Part shown: piece by piece, positions 35,177-43,847 of the stretch
How the letters are laid out: each line of letters opens with the position of its first letter
Numbering within the stretch: the stretch's first letter is position 1
Assembly: GCA_964570765.1 (NCBI GenBank)
Contig: CAZMZF010000014.1
Location: forward strand, 1 to 64,000
Length of the DNA: 64,000 nt
Direction: 5' to 3'
Source: CAZMZF01 sp964570765
GTDB lineage: Bacteria > Zixibacteria > MSB-5A5 > RBG-16-43-9
Program-made: the position numbers and the translations under genes
Notes under the pieces: model-generated
What the model was told of the DNA's origin: nothing
Seen by the model: the letters and a program-made list of their open reading frames with translations, nothing else
The model's database searches: none

Positions 35177-35383
35177 TTGGCGGTTACAATATATATAAGA
35201 GAAGGATGTCCCTTCTGCAAGGCATTGAAAGAGGATTTGGATAAAAAGGGGGTCAAATATAAAGAGATAGACGTTATAAAGAATCCGGAATATCAGGAAG
35301 AGCTAATGAATTTAGCCAAAAGAAAAGCTGTGCCGGTGATGGTGAAGGATGGGAAAGTAACAGTTGGATTCGGAGGTGCCTGA
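35177..35383 (+). CDS. Glutaredoxin-like small thiol protein (UXX-star-like)
   Basis: A 68-residue thioredoxin-fold protein. YIREGCPFCKALKEDLDKKG holds a CPFC redox motif near the N-terminus, KAVPVMVKDGKVTVGFGG contains the cis-proline, and the GFGGA ending is typical of the UXX-star (seleno)protein family, in which the first cysteine is often selenocysteine. Here it is cysteine (TGC). The start is TTG 35177 behind AAAGGAGGAAA. It lies between nuoM and nuoN in the same direction, an odd place for such a gene. It may reduce thiols of a membrane or metal-handling partner; no direct link to complex I is known to me. Confidence 0.75.
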   Translation: MAVTIYIREGCPFCKALKEDLDKKGVKYKEIDVIKNPEYQEELMNLAKRKAVPVMVKDGKVTVGFGGA

Positions 35384-35419
35384 GGATTTTAAATTCTGAC
35401 CGTGGGTCAGAGTGGGAAA

Positions 35420-35542
35420 GTAGCGTCGGGCTTTATGCCCGACGTTCCCTCTCCTTTGTAAGGAGAGGGACAGGAAGAGGTTGAATGTAGTGGAAGGCTT
35501 CAGCCTTCCACATATCAATGGAGGTCTGAAGACCTCCGCTAC
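35420..35542. repeat. Three palindromes before nuoN
   Basis: GTAGCGTCGGGCTTTATG...CCCGACG (35420-35444); GTAG followed by the perfect 20-mer palindrome TGGAAGGCTTCAGCCTTCCA (35487-35510); and GGAGGTCTGAAGACCTCC followed by GCTAC (35520-35542). Confidence 0.8.
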
Positions 35543-35570
35543 ATTAAAACTAACTTAAAAGAAAAACAAT

Positions 35571-37031
35571 ATGGATTTGAGTTCAATTGGAATTAACTGG
35601 AATGTAATCATGCCGGAAATCATTTTAACGGTTTTCGGATTTCTCCTTTTGCTCTTGGAGGCTTTTCTACCTAAGGATAAAAAAGGGATTTTAGCTCATC
35701 TTGCCTGGCTCGGGATTGTAATATCTTTCATTTTCTGTTTTAACCTCTTTGACTATCAGCTTATTGCTTTTAAGGGGATGGCTTTAGCGGATAATTTTGC
35801 GTTGTTTTTCTCATTTATTTTTCTTCTAAGCTCTTTCTTTGTGGTCCTTCTTTCCTTAAGCTATCTTAAAAGAGAAGACATAGTGAGAGGGGATTATTAT
35901 GCTTTAGTCCTCTTCGCTACCATGGGGATGATGCTGATGGCTTCCACTCTTGACCTGATAGTGATATTCTTGGGCTTGGAGATAGTTTCGCTCTCACTTT
36001 ATATTTTATCCGGGTTTAAGAAGAAGGATTTGAGGTCTAATGAAGCCTCGATGAAGTTTTTCCTGATGGGTGCTTTTGCTACTGGTTTTCTTTTATACGG
36101 GATCGCTTTGATCTATGGAAGCCTGGGGACTACCAATTTAGAAAAGATAATATTTTTAGTTCCCTTTGCACCATCTGTCTTAGGCGGAGGAAAAGATCTT
36201 CTCCTTTTTGCCGGGATAGGACTATTGATAGTCGGGTTCGGGTTCAAAATCGCCTCGGTTCCTTTTCATATGTGGATGCCGGATGTTTTCGAGGGCGCTC
36301 CTACACCGATTGCCGGTTTCATCTCTGCCGGTCCTAAGGCAGCCGGATTTGCGGTTCTTTTGCGGATTTTCCTTTTAGCTTTCTCTTCTATCAAACCTGA
36401 CTGGACTATGGTTTTCTGGATTTTATCGGTCCTCTCTATGACCACTGGAAATCTTTTAGCCTTATGGCAGACCAATTTAAAAAGACTATTAGCTTATTCA
36501 TCTATTGCTCATGTAGGATATATTCTAATTGCTCTGGTAGCAGGAGGGAATACTGCTATTTCAAGCGTAATGTTTTATCTATCCGTTTATGTTTTGATGA
36601 ACTTAGGTGCTTTTGCAGTGATTATCTCAATGGGCTCTAAAGAAAAAGAGGGGACAGACCTTTTCAAAGAATATGCTGGTGCAGGTTTGAAAAATCCGTT
36701 CTTAGGCGTGTTTATGGCTATCTTTATGTTTTCTTTAGCCGGTTTTCCACCGACTGCAGGTTTCTTAGGTAAGTTTTATATCTTCAGCTCTGCAATAAAA
36801 TCTGGATATTTGGGATTGGTGATAATCGCGGTGATAAATAGCTTGATTTCGGTTTATTATTATTTAAGAGTGATTGTATATATGTTTATGAAACCTGCAG
36901 AAGAAGAATTAAAACCGGTTTCGATACCTTTCTCTTTGGGGCTTGTGATATTTCTTGCAGGAATAGGAGTTTTAGCTTTCGGAATCTTACCTCAACCCCT
37001 TTTAGATTTAGCCTACTATTCGATTTTTTAG
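35571..37031 (+). CDS. nuoN: NADH-quinone oxidoreductase subunit N
   Basis: A 486-residue antiporter-like subunit with about 14 transmembrane helices. GLEIVSLSLYILSGFKKKD holds the conserved glutamate, and GFKIASVPFHMWMPDVFEGA followed by PTPIAGFISAGPKAAGF matches NuoN. Last gene of the operon; a block of palindromes follows. No ribosome-binding site stands out: AAGAAAAACA precedes the ATG. Confidence 0.95.
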   Translation: MDLSSIGINWNVIMPEIILTVFGFLLLLLEAFLPKDKKGILAHLAWLGIVISFIFCFNLFDYQLIAFKGMALADNFALFFSFIFLLSSFFVVLLSLSYLKREDIVRGDYYALVLFATMGMMLMASTLDLIVIFLGLEIVSLSLYILSGFKKKDLRSNEASMKFFLMGAFATGFLLYGIALIYGSLGTTNLEKIIFLVPFAPSVLGGGKDLLLFAGIGLLIVGFGFKIASVPFHMWMPDVFEGAPTPIAGFISAGPKAAGFAVLLRIFLLAFSSIKPDWTMVFWILSVLSMTTGNLLALWQTNLKRLLAYSSIAHVGYILIALVAGGNTAISSVMFYLSVYVLMNLGAFAVIISMGSKEKEGTDLFKEYAGAGLKNPFLGVFMAIFMFSLAGFPPTAGFLGKFYIFSSAIKSGYLGLVIIAVINSLISVYYYLRVIVYMFMKPAEEELKPVSIPFSLGLVIFLAGIGVLAFGILPQPLLDLAYYSIF

Positions 37032-37038
37032 TTTTTTC

Positions 37039-37191
37039 GTAGTGCGAACCTTCAGGTTCGCTAAGGTAGGGGCACGTTGCAACGTGCCACTACAGCAGAT
37101 AGTAGGTCGGGCTGTACCGTCTTTGATGGGACTGCCCGACAAAACTTTTTATGTCGGGTAGCTCACCCATAGAGTTCGCAAACCGACCTAC
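37039..37191. repeat. Palindrome cluster after nuoN
   Basis: GTAGTGCGAACCTTCAGGTTCGC (37039-37061) and GTAGG plus the perfect palindrome GGCACGTTGCAACGTGCC plus ACTAC (37066-37093) share outer GTAGTG/CACTAC ends. A second composite (37102-37191) opens GTAGGTCGGGCTG and closes AAACCGACCTAC. The rest of the 293-base gap to 37325 is AT-rich, with the GTCTCACGTCTTCCGTCTAACG low-complexity sequence and GGAGG before the next ATG. Confidence 0.75.
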
Positions 37192-37324
37192 TTATCTTGT
37201 TTTCGTCTCACGTCTTCCGTCTAACGTCTCCCTTTTATAAAAATATCCTTTGCAGAATTAAAAAACTGCTTATATTAGTCTTGAAAATGTCAGATTTAAC
37301 CGCTCTTTTAACAAAGGAGGATTT

Positions 37325-38707
37325 ATGACCAGAGTGCTTTTTATTTTCATCATTATCTTCTTGTTTACATTACCCCTCTTCGCCCAGTCAGTTGATACTG
37401 CCTGGGTGCGGAGATACAACGGAGCGGAAAACGATATTGATGAAGCTTCCGCCATAGCAGTAGATGGTTCCGGCAATGTCTATGTGACCGGATATGCCAC
37501 AGGCGATGGAACGTACGCTGACTATGTCACCATAAAATATTACCCTAATGGAGATACTGCTTGGTTAAGAAAATATAACGGACTTTACAATTATGAGGAT
37601 TACGCTCGCTGCATAGCCTTAGATCGTTCTGGGAATGTTTACGTGACTGGAAGAAGTTTTGGCATTGGAACATATACAGATTACGCAACTGTAAAATACT
37701 ACCCCAATGGGGATAGCGCCTGGGTAAGAAGATATAACGGCTCAGGAGATCATTATGATTATGCTAGCGCGATAGCCTTAGATAGTTCTGGCAATGTATA
37801 TGTAACTGGAATAAGTGATGGCGGTGAAACATATGACGATTATGCTACCATAAAATACTATCCCAATGGAGATACTGCCTGGGTAAGAAGGTACAGAGGC
37901 ATAGGAAACAGTTTTGATAAGGCTAAGGCCTTAGCAGTAGATGATCATAGTAATGTTTATGTCACTGGACATAGCTATCATATGATTACAAACCAATGTG
38001 ATTATGTCACCATTAAATATTATCCTAATGGAGACACTGCCTGGGTGAGAAGATATGATGGACTGTACGGTGCTGATTCAGCTTCTGCTATAGCCGTGGA
38101 TGGTTCTGGCAATGTGTATGTGACTGGAGGAAGTATTAGTTTTGGAGGATTTTTTGATTATGCCACAATAAAATACAAGCCTAATGGAGATACTGCCTGG
38201 GTAAGAAGATACAATGGACCGGAGAACCTTGGCGATTATGCTTTTGCAATAACAGTAGATGGTTCTGGTAATGTATATGTGGCCGGCTACAGTATGGGCA
38301 GTGGAACAGATTTTGATTATTGTACCATAAAGTACGATTCTTCCGGGAATGAGTGCTGGGTAAGGCGATACAATAGTCCAGATAACCTTATCGATCAAGC
38401 GACTGCGTTAGCTGTTGACGGTTCTGGCAGTGTTTACATTACCGGGTTCAGCCAGCAGACGAGTGGGTACTATAATTATGACTATGCCACCATCAAATAT
38501 GTTCAGTTTCTACGCGGGGATGCTAATAAGGATAGCAAGGTGTCTTTGGCAGATATAGTTTATCTGATAAATTATCTTTTCAAATTCGGTCCTGCACCTG
38601 AGCCAAATCAGTCTGGGGATGCTAATTGTGATGGGAAAGTATCGCTGGGCGATATAGTCTATTTGATCAATTATCTTTTCAAGTTTGGACCAGCCCCTTG
38701 TATTTGA
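37325..38707 (+). CDS. Secreted seven-repeat propeller protein with dockerin domain
   Basis: A 460-residue protein. A signal peptide (residues 1-20, ends LFAQS) is followed by seven repeats of about 53 residues of the type DTAWVRRYNG...AIAVDGSGNVYVTG...DYATIKYYPNG (SBBP-like). This is enough for a closed seven-bladed beta-propeller (about residues 24-390). The end (RGDANKDSKVSLADIVYLIN and SGDANCDGKVSLGDIVYLIN, each followed by YLFKFGPAP) is a type I dockerin with two calcium-binding F-hand loops. No cohesin is seen in the window. It is probably surface or extracellular; the ligand is unknown. AAAGGAGG precedes the ATG. Confidence 0.85.
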   Translation: MTRVLFIFIIIFLFTLPLFAQSVDTAWVRRYNGAENDIDEASAIAVDGSGNVYVTGYATGDGTYADYVTIKYYPNGDTAWLRKYNGLYNYEDYARCIALDRSGNVYVTGRSFGIGTYTDYATVKYYPNGDSAWVRRYNGSGDHYDYASAIALDSSGNVYVTGISDGGETYDDYATIKYYPNGDTAWVRRYRGIGNSFDKAKALAVDDHSNVYVTGHSYHMITNQCDYVTIKYYPNGDTAWVRRYDGLYGADSASAIAVDGSGNVYVTGGSISFGGFFDYATIKYKPNGDTAWVRRYNGPENLGDYAFAITVDGSGNVYVAGYSMGSGTDFDYCTIKYDSSGNECWVRRYNSPDNLIDQATALAVDGSGSVYITGFSQQTSGYYNYDYATIKYVQFLRGDANKDSKVSLADIVYLINYLFKFGPAPEPNQSGDANCDGKVSLGDIVYLINYLFKFGPAPCI

Positions 38708-38741
38708 ATGCAGTTTAGAGTTTGTTAGTTTGGAGTTTAGA

Positions 38742-38769
38742 GTAGGGGCACATTGAAACGTGCCCCTAC
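38742..38769. repeat. GTAG...CTAC palindrome
   Basis: GTAGGGGCACATTGAAACG followed by TGCCCCTAC: outer ends GTAGGGGCA/TGCCCCTAC, nearly the same element as at 37066-37093 and 42716-42743. It is followed by CATCCTATGGATG and similar short palindromes up to the insertion sequence. Confidence 0.75.
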
Positions 38770-38953
38770 AGTTTTTTGGAGTGGAGTGCATCCTATGGAT
38801 GCCACGTTTTGGTGCGTCGGTATTAGGAAATGCCGATGCTGATTAGCTTGGGGAATTTTCCCCGTAGGGAATCTTGAGACTATTCCCGAAACATCAGAGA
38901 GAGGCATGCAATGCGTCTCTACGTTTATGTCTGTCATTCTGGGAATAATGTTA

Positions 38954-40006
38954 AAAAAGTATTGATAGAACAAGAATTAAGTTGTTTTGTGAAAGTCTGT
39001 TACGGATATTATCATTAGACGGGTTTAACAATGGTGCTGTCATGAGAAAAAAAGTATTGTCCACATTGCCAATTATCGATGGTGGTACGCAACGGAAAGA
39101 GCCGTCATGGAAGACAGCGGTGGCTCTGTCGCACCTGCAGTCATACGTTTGGCTGGAAGAATATATTGAACAAGCATTTCAGACAATATATCTGGTTCAA
39201 ATGATGGATTGTCGAAGGCTATACAGTGCGACAGCTGTCAGCTCAAAACGGCTACAGCGCCTCAACCATTAGACATATGATCGAACATCGGTTGCTTCAT
39301 CCTCTCTATAATACAAGGGACCTCTCTGCGCATCGTTATCTTATTTTCGATGGAACCAGCTTTGAACAACGGAGAGGAATCTTTGCCGTGATGGATGCTG
39401 AAAGTTTTTCCGTGTTATACGGTGCATATAATGTCTCAGAAAGATCATCTGATCTCCATAGGTTTTGTACTTCGTTGGCACAGTTTGAATTATCACCTAA
39501 AAGTGCCACGGTTGATGGAAACCAGCATCTAATTAAAATCTTACGTCTGCTCTGGCCGAAGATTATTGTTCAACGCTGTTTGGTTTATATCCAATGTCAG
39601 GGACTGATGTGGTGCAGACGTAATCCCAAGCGGACGGATGCCAAACACTTACGAAAACTGTTTCTCCAGGTAATGTCCATTCAGACTGAGGCTGACCGTG
39701 ATTTTTTCCTTGCACAAGTTAATGAGTGGGAACAACAGTATGGATACCGGGTTGCATCTTCACCAGAGACAGGATGGATCTTTAGTGATTTAAAACGAGC
39801 ACGGAGTATGCTGATTACTGCATTACCTGATATGTTCCATTATCTCTATGATCCAGACATCTCTAAATCAACGAATAGACTTGAAGGATACTTTGCATGT
39901 CTAAAACAAAAATATTGGTAGCACCGAGGACTGGCCAAACGACATCGTCACTCATATTTCACATGGTATTTACATCTCTGTCCAAGGTAAAAAATCAATA
40001 CTTTTT
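38954..40006 (+). mobile_element. Decayed insertion sequence with 13-bp terminal inverted repeats
   Basis: AAAAAGTATTGAT (38954-38966) and its exact complement ATCAATACTTTTT (39994-40006) bound a 1053-bp element that holds one damaged transposase gene. The flanks TGTCATTCTGGGAATAAT and ATTATGCCCGCAATGACA are themselves imperfect complements, so the element seems to have entered the middle of a palindromic repeat. A clear target duplication is not visible. Confidence 0.75.
38982..39990 (+). pseudogene. Broken transposase, IS256/IS1249-like
   Basis: The reading frame is split. An N-terminal part (to about 39195) includes GGTQRKEPSWKTAVALSHLQ. A frameshift near 39190-39200 then leads to frame LWFK-stop-WIVEGYTVRQLSAQNG (TGA where TGG is expected), and this frame continues as YLIFDGTSF, WPKIIVQRCLVYIQCQGLMWC and ISKSTNRLEGYFACLKQKYW. 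TAG at 39919-39921 interrupts it again; beyond it HRGLAKRHRHSYFTWYLHLC continues to TAA 39988-39990. DDE residues can be traced (D in IFDGTS, D in ATVDGN, E in NRLEGY). At least one frameshift and two stops mean it is not active. Assignment to the exact IS family is uncertain. Confidence 0.8.
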
Positions 40007-40056
40007 GAGTATTATGCCCGCAATGACAACATTAATATATATCATAAAGGTGAACT

Positions 40057-40923
40057 ATGGCAATATTAGTGGATAAAAATAGCAAGGTGATTGTGCAGGG
40101 GATCACGGGTGGGGCAGGGAGGTTTCATACGGAAAGGATGTTACAGTACGGGACTAAAATCGTGGCTGGAACTTCTCCAGGGAAGGGTGGAGAAAAGGTA
40201 TTTGATCTTCCGGTCTATGATACAGTAGAAGAATGTGTGAAGAATCATCAGGCTGACACTTCAGTTATCTTTTTACCAGCCCAGTTTGTGCTGGAAGCCT
40301 GCGTGGAGGCGATCTATGCGGGGATTAAATTTATCGTAGTTATTCCTGAACATATCCCGATCTTCGATATGATGCAGATTAGAAAAGAGGCATTGAAGCA
40401 TAATGCTTTAGTGATTGGCGGAAATACCGCAGGGATAATCACGCCAGGTGAAGCTAATTTGGGTATTATGCCGGATATCGCTTTTTCTCCGGGGAGAGTG
40501 GGAACTGTTTCTCGTTCTGGCTCTCTGACCTATTATGTGGCTGATACCTTAACCCGCACCGGGTATGGTGAGACGACCTGTGTGGGTTTGGGGGGTGACC
40601 CGGTTTTAGGAACGACTTTCGATGAGATACTACTCCTTTTTGAAAAAGACGTGAAGACTAAAGCGATTGTTTTGGTTGGTGAAATAGGTGGAGTGTATGA
40701 GGAAAAAGCTAAGGATACAATAAGCAAAATGAAAAAACCGGTTATTGCAATGGTAGGTGGACTTTTTGCTCCTCCAGGAAAGAGAATGGGTCATGCTGGA
40801 GCAATTGTAGAAGGGGATATGGGCACAGCCCAGAGTAAACTAAAAGCCTTAGAAGAAGGCGGCGCTCATGTTGCTAAAACGTTTTTAGATATTCCTGAGA
40901 TTTTGAAAAGATTAGGAATTTAA
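40057..40923 (+). CDS. sucD: Succinyl-CoA synthetase alpha-subunit-like protein
   Basis: A 288-residue NDP-forming acyl-CoA ligase alpha subunit. QGITGGAGRFHTERM is the CoA-binding start, GEIGGVYEEKA the glutamate segment, and RMGHAGAIVEGDMGTAQSK holds the phosphohistidine. The usual NCPGIITPGE is NTAGIITPGE here, and the usual RSGTLTYEA is RSGSLTYYVAD. No beta subunit (SucC) is next to it: upstream is the dead insertion sequence, downstream a TPR gene. It would join the TCA enzymes if a SucC lies elsewhere; another acid (malate, citrate or acetate) is possible. Confidence 0.75.
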   Translation: MAILVDKNSKVIVQGITGGAGRFHTERMLQYGTKIVAGTSPGKGGEKVFDLPVYDTVEECVKNHQADTSVIFLPAQFVLEACVEAIYAGIKFIVVIPEHIPIFDMMQIRKEALKHNALVIGGNTAGIITPGEANLGIMPDIAFSPGRVGTVSRSGSLTYYVADTLTRTGYGETTCVGLGGDPVLGTTFDEILLLFEKDVKTKAIVLVGEIGGVYEEKAKDTISKMKKPVIAMVGGLFAPPGKRMGHAGAIVEGDMGTAQSKLKALEEGGAHVAKTFLDIPEILKRLGI

Positions 40924-40931
40924 TGTTTTTC

Positions 40932-40990
40932 GTAGCGCGACCCTTTAAGGGTCGAAAAAAAATGTAGCGGAGGTCTTCAGACCTCCACTA
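40932..40990. repeat. Two GTAG palindromes after sucD
   Basis: GTAGCGCGACCCTTTAAGGGTCG (40932-40954) and GTAGCGGAGGTCTTCAGACC... ending TCCACTA (40964-40990). The two stems are unrelated in sequence but share the same GTAGC 5' edge. Confidence 0.8.
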
Positions 40991-41028
40991 TTGAATTTTA
41001 TAATATTGTTTCAATAAAGATCTCAATA

Positions 41029-42711
41029 ATGTTTTGGAAAATACTCATTTTGGTAATAGCAGGTTTAATTTTACTTTTAGGAATAATAAAAGCTTGGCTG
41101 GACGCACGCCAGCAGAAACCAGGTCGAAATGCTTTGAGAGATATATTGATTGCACTCGGTTTTGCATTTTTGGTTGGGATATATCCAATAATTCAGATAT
41201 TCCAACCGAGCGAGATTAAAGAGATTAGAGAAAGATTGAAACCTCTTCCTGAAATTGAAAAAGGGCAGAAGCGAATTGAGGAAAAAATTGATTGGGCAAT
41301 AAGACAAAAGGGTGAACTGACATATTATGAGGATGGTATTCCGCAAAGTCCAAACCTTAATTTAAGAACACTGTTTGAAGAGGGGGGAAAACACTTTAAC
41401 AATTATGAGTATGATAAAGCCATTAAAGCCTTTAGAACCGCTCTGGGATTGCAGGGGCTGAAACCATCAGAGTCCTGTGCTCTTTTGGTTTCCATTGGGA
41501 ATGCTCAATATAAGCAAAACAGATGGGATGGAGCTAAAGGGAGTTACTTAGAAGCCTTAGATTGGGCTGAAAAAGGAAAAGATGAATCGGGTCAAGCTGT
41601 TGCATTGGGGAATCTTGGTATTGTATATGATTCAAAAGGTGAATGGGACAAGGCGATAGAGTTTTATAATAAGAGTTTAAAGATAAAGGAAAAGATAGGT
41701 GATGAGTATGGGATGACACAGTCCTTTAACAATCTTGGTGTGGTATATGATTTAAAAGGTGAATGGGACAAGGCGATAGAGTTTTATAATAAGGTTTTAG
41801 CGATAAGTAAGAAGATAGGGGATGAGCATGGTATGGCACAGACCTTTAACAATCTTGGAGTGGTATATAAGTCAAAAGGTGAATGGGATAAGGCGATAGA
41901 GTTTTATAATAAGAGTTTAAAGATAAAGGAGAAGATAGGGGATGAGTATGGGATGGCATATACCTTTAACAATCTTGGCTCGGTATATTATTCAAAAGGT
42001 GAATGGGACAAGGCGATAGAGTTTTATAATAAGAGCATGAAGATTGCAGAAGTGATTAGGGATGAGTATAGAATGGCGCAAATCTATGGTAATTTAGATA
42101 TCGTTTTTAAGCTCAAGGGAGAATTTGATAAGTCGATTGAGTTTTACAATAAGGCCTTAAAAGGATTTGAAAGACTAGGGGATGAATATGGGATGGCACA
42201 GACTTTTAATAATCTAGGAGTGATTTATAAGGATAAAGGCGAATTGGATAAAGCTATTGAGCTTTATAATAAAAGTTTACAGATTAGCGTAAAGATAAAA
42301 GAAAAGTATGGAATAGCAAAAACTTATGGCAATTTAGGGAATATTTATCTGCTTAAAAGAGAATGGGATAAGGCAATTGAGTTACACAATAAAAGCTTAG
42401 AAATCAAAGAAAAGATTGGTGATGAGTATGGGATAGAACAGACTTTTAATAGTCTGGGATTAGTTTATCAAACTAAAGGTGAACAGGATAAAGCAATTGA
42501 GTATTATAATAAAGCCCTGAGGGTACAAGAAAAAATTGATGATATACATGGGATGGCACAGACAAAAGTAAATATAGGGATTTTGTATAAAATACAGGGT
42601 AAGAAAAAAGAGGCAAGAAAATTATTAGAAGAGAGTTTGAAAACATTGGAGAAAATTGGTGATAGACCTAATGCGGAGATTGCGAGGAGAAATTTGGAGG
42701 ATTTGAAATAA
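41029..42711 (+). CDS. Membrane-anchored tetratricopeptide repeat protein
   Basis: A 560-residue protein. There is an N-terminal hydrophobic helix (residues 2-20) and a second near residues 38-56, then a coiled-coil-like segment (about 60-95). From about residue 115 to the end it has roughly ten 40-residue TPR units of the kinesin-light-chain/LGN type (GDEYGMAQTFNNLGVVYKSK, GEWDKAIEFYNKSLKIKEK). The central units (about 41631-42060) are nearly identical at DNA level with a 120-base period, so they arose recently. It probably serves as a protein-interaction scaffold; the partner is unknown. The ATG follows a palindrome, and no clear ribosome-binding site is present. Confidence 0.85.
   Translation: MFWKILILVIAGLILLLGIIKAWLDARQQKPGRNALRDILIALGFAFLVGIYPIIQIFQPSEIKEIRERLKPLPEIEKGQKRIEEKIDWAIRQKGELTYYEDGIPQSPNLNLRTLFEEGGKHFNNYEYDKAIKAFRTALGLQGLKPSESCALLVSIGNAQYKQNRWDGAKGSYLEALDWAEKGKDESGQAVALGNLGIVYDSKGEWDKAIEFYNKSLKIKEKIGDEYGMTQSFNNLGVVYDLKGEWDKAIEFYNKVLAISKKIGDEHGMAQTFNNLGVVYKSKGEWDKAIEFYNKSLKIKEKIGDEYGMAYTFNNLGSVYYSKGEWDKAIEFYNKSMKIAEVIRDEYRMAQIYGNLDIVFKLKGEFDKSIEFYNKALKGFERLGDEYGMAQTFNNLGVIYKDKGELDKAIELYNKSLQISVKIKEKYGIAKTYGNLGNIYLLKREWDKAIELHNKSLEIKEKIGDEYGIEQTFNSLGLVYQTKGEQDKAIEYYNKALRVQEKIDDIHGMAQTKVNIGILYKIQGKKKEARKLLEESLKTLEKIGDRPNAEIARRNLEDLK
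41631..42060. repeat. 120-bp tandem repeats within the TPR gene
   Basis: The segment AAAGGTGAATGGGA(C/T)AAGGCG recurs at 41636, 41756, 41876 and 41996, exactly 120 bases apart, with long matching stretches in between. Units further downstream (from about 42110) are diverged. Confidence 0.85.
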
Positions 42712-42715
42712 AATT

Positions 42716-42822
42716 GTAGGGGCATGTTGCAATATGTCCCTACGGTGATACATTATTTACATAGAATCAGGGTTGAATAAGCGAGGCTAAAAGTCTCAAG
42801 ACCTTGACGGCCTCGCACTACG
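42716..42822. repeat. Two palindromes before the asparaginase gene
   Basis: GTAGGGGCATGTTGCAATATGTCCCTAC (42716-42743) and GCGAGGC...GGCCTCGCACTAC (42781-42821), an incomplete version of the composite at 49201-49268. The second overlaps the upstream extension of the next gene's frame. Confidence 0.75.
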
Positions 42823-42836
42823 AAAGATCTAAAATC

Positions 42837-43847
42837 ATGGACAACATTTTAGTCAAAGTCTATCTAGGGAAAACAGTTGAAAGCCTTCACTGCGGTTCAA
42901 TTGCAGTAGTTGATTCTGAAGGTAAGCTGGTTTATTCTTTCGGAGACCCTTACTTTGTTACCTATCTCCGCTCGTCTGCCAAGCCCTTTCAAGCTATCCC
43001 TTTGATAACTTCCGGTGCAGCAAAAGAGTTTGGATTGACCCAGAAAGAGATTGCCATAATCTCAGGTTCGCATAATGGCCAGAGGATTCATACGGATACC
43101 GTAAAAAGTATTCTCAAAAAGATCGGTCTTTCAGAAAAAAATCTCCAATGTGGTGTGCATATTCCTCATTATTATACTGCCAATAATATCATTCCTCCAC
43201 CTGGTAAAAGATTTACGCCGGTTCATCACAATTGTTCTGGTAAACATTCCGGGATTTTAGCCATATGTGTTTATTCTGGATGGGATATAAAATATTATTT
43301 AGATAAAAATCATCCTGCACAGAAATTAATTTTAAAATCGATCTCTGAGATATGCCGGTATCCGGAAAAAATGATTGGAATAGGGATAGATGGGTGTGGG
43401 GTGCCGGTTCACGCAATGCCTATTTATAATATGGCACTTGGTTTTTCCAATCTAATAAATTACAACTCAAAGGATGAAAATACTTCAAAGGCATATAAGT
43501 TGATAGTTGATTCTATGAGAAGATATCCGGAAATGGTATCAGGTGAAGGTAGATTGGATTTGAGCTTGGCTTTGGCTTCAAAAGGTAATATATTAACCAA
43601 AGCTGGAGGTGAAGCTTTGAGCTGTTCCGGGATTTTGGATAGAGGATGGGGTATGGCAGTTAAAATAGCAGATGGAACACAGAGAGCGATTGGTCCAGCG
43701 GTAGTTGAGACTTTAAAACAGATAGGATTATTAAATGAAAAACAGATTGTAAAGATTAAAAAATTCTCTCATCCACTGATTAAAAATTTCAGAGGAGACC
43801 AGGTAGGATTTATACAGGTGGAGTTTAGGTTAAAAAGAAGAAAGTGA
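42837..43847 (+). CDS. L-asparaginase II-family protein (AnsA-like)
   Basis: A 336-residue protein of the Rhizobium-type asparaginase family, unrelated to E. coli AnsA/AnsB; it would hydrolyse asparagine to aspartate and ammonia in the cytoplasm. Family marks: YLRSSAKPFQAIPLI, IISGSHNGQRIH, HHNCSGKHSGILAIC and GIGIDGCGVPVHAMPI, which hold the serine, lysine and cysteine residues known at the active site. The ATG at 42837 is used because the 11 residues further upstream are coded by a palindromic repeat. Length is normal. Confidence 0.85.
   Translation: MDNILVKVYLGKTVESLHCGSIAVVDSEGKLVYSFGDPYFVTYLRSSAKPFQAIPLITSGAAKEFGLTQKEIAIISGSHNGQRIHTDTVKSILKKIGLSEKNLQCGVHIPHYYTANNIIPPPGKRFTPVHHNCSGKHSGILAICVYSGWDIKYYLDKNHPAQKLILKSISEICRYPEKMIGIGIDGCGVPVHAMPIYNMALGFSNLINYNSKDENTSKAYKLIVDSMRRYPEMVSGEGRLDLSLALASKGNILTKAGGEALSCSGILDRGWGMAVKIADGTQRAIGPAVVETLKQIGLLNEKQIVKIKKFSHPLIKNFRGDQVGFIQVEFRLKRRK

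Noticed and set aside
35381..35383. TGA at the end of the glutaredoxin-like gene as selenocysteine
   Set aside because: The protein already ends in the family-typical GFGGA, its redox site has cysteine, and the frame after TGA stops within three codons.
38954..40006. Active IS element
   Set aside because: At least one frameshift and two in-frame stops interrupt the transposase.
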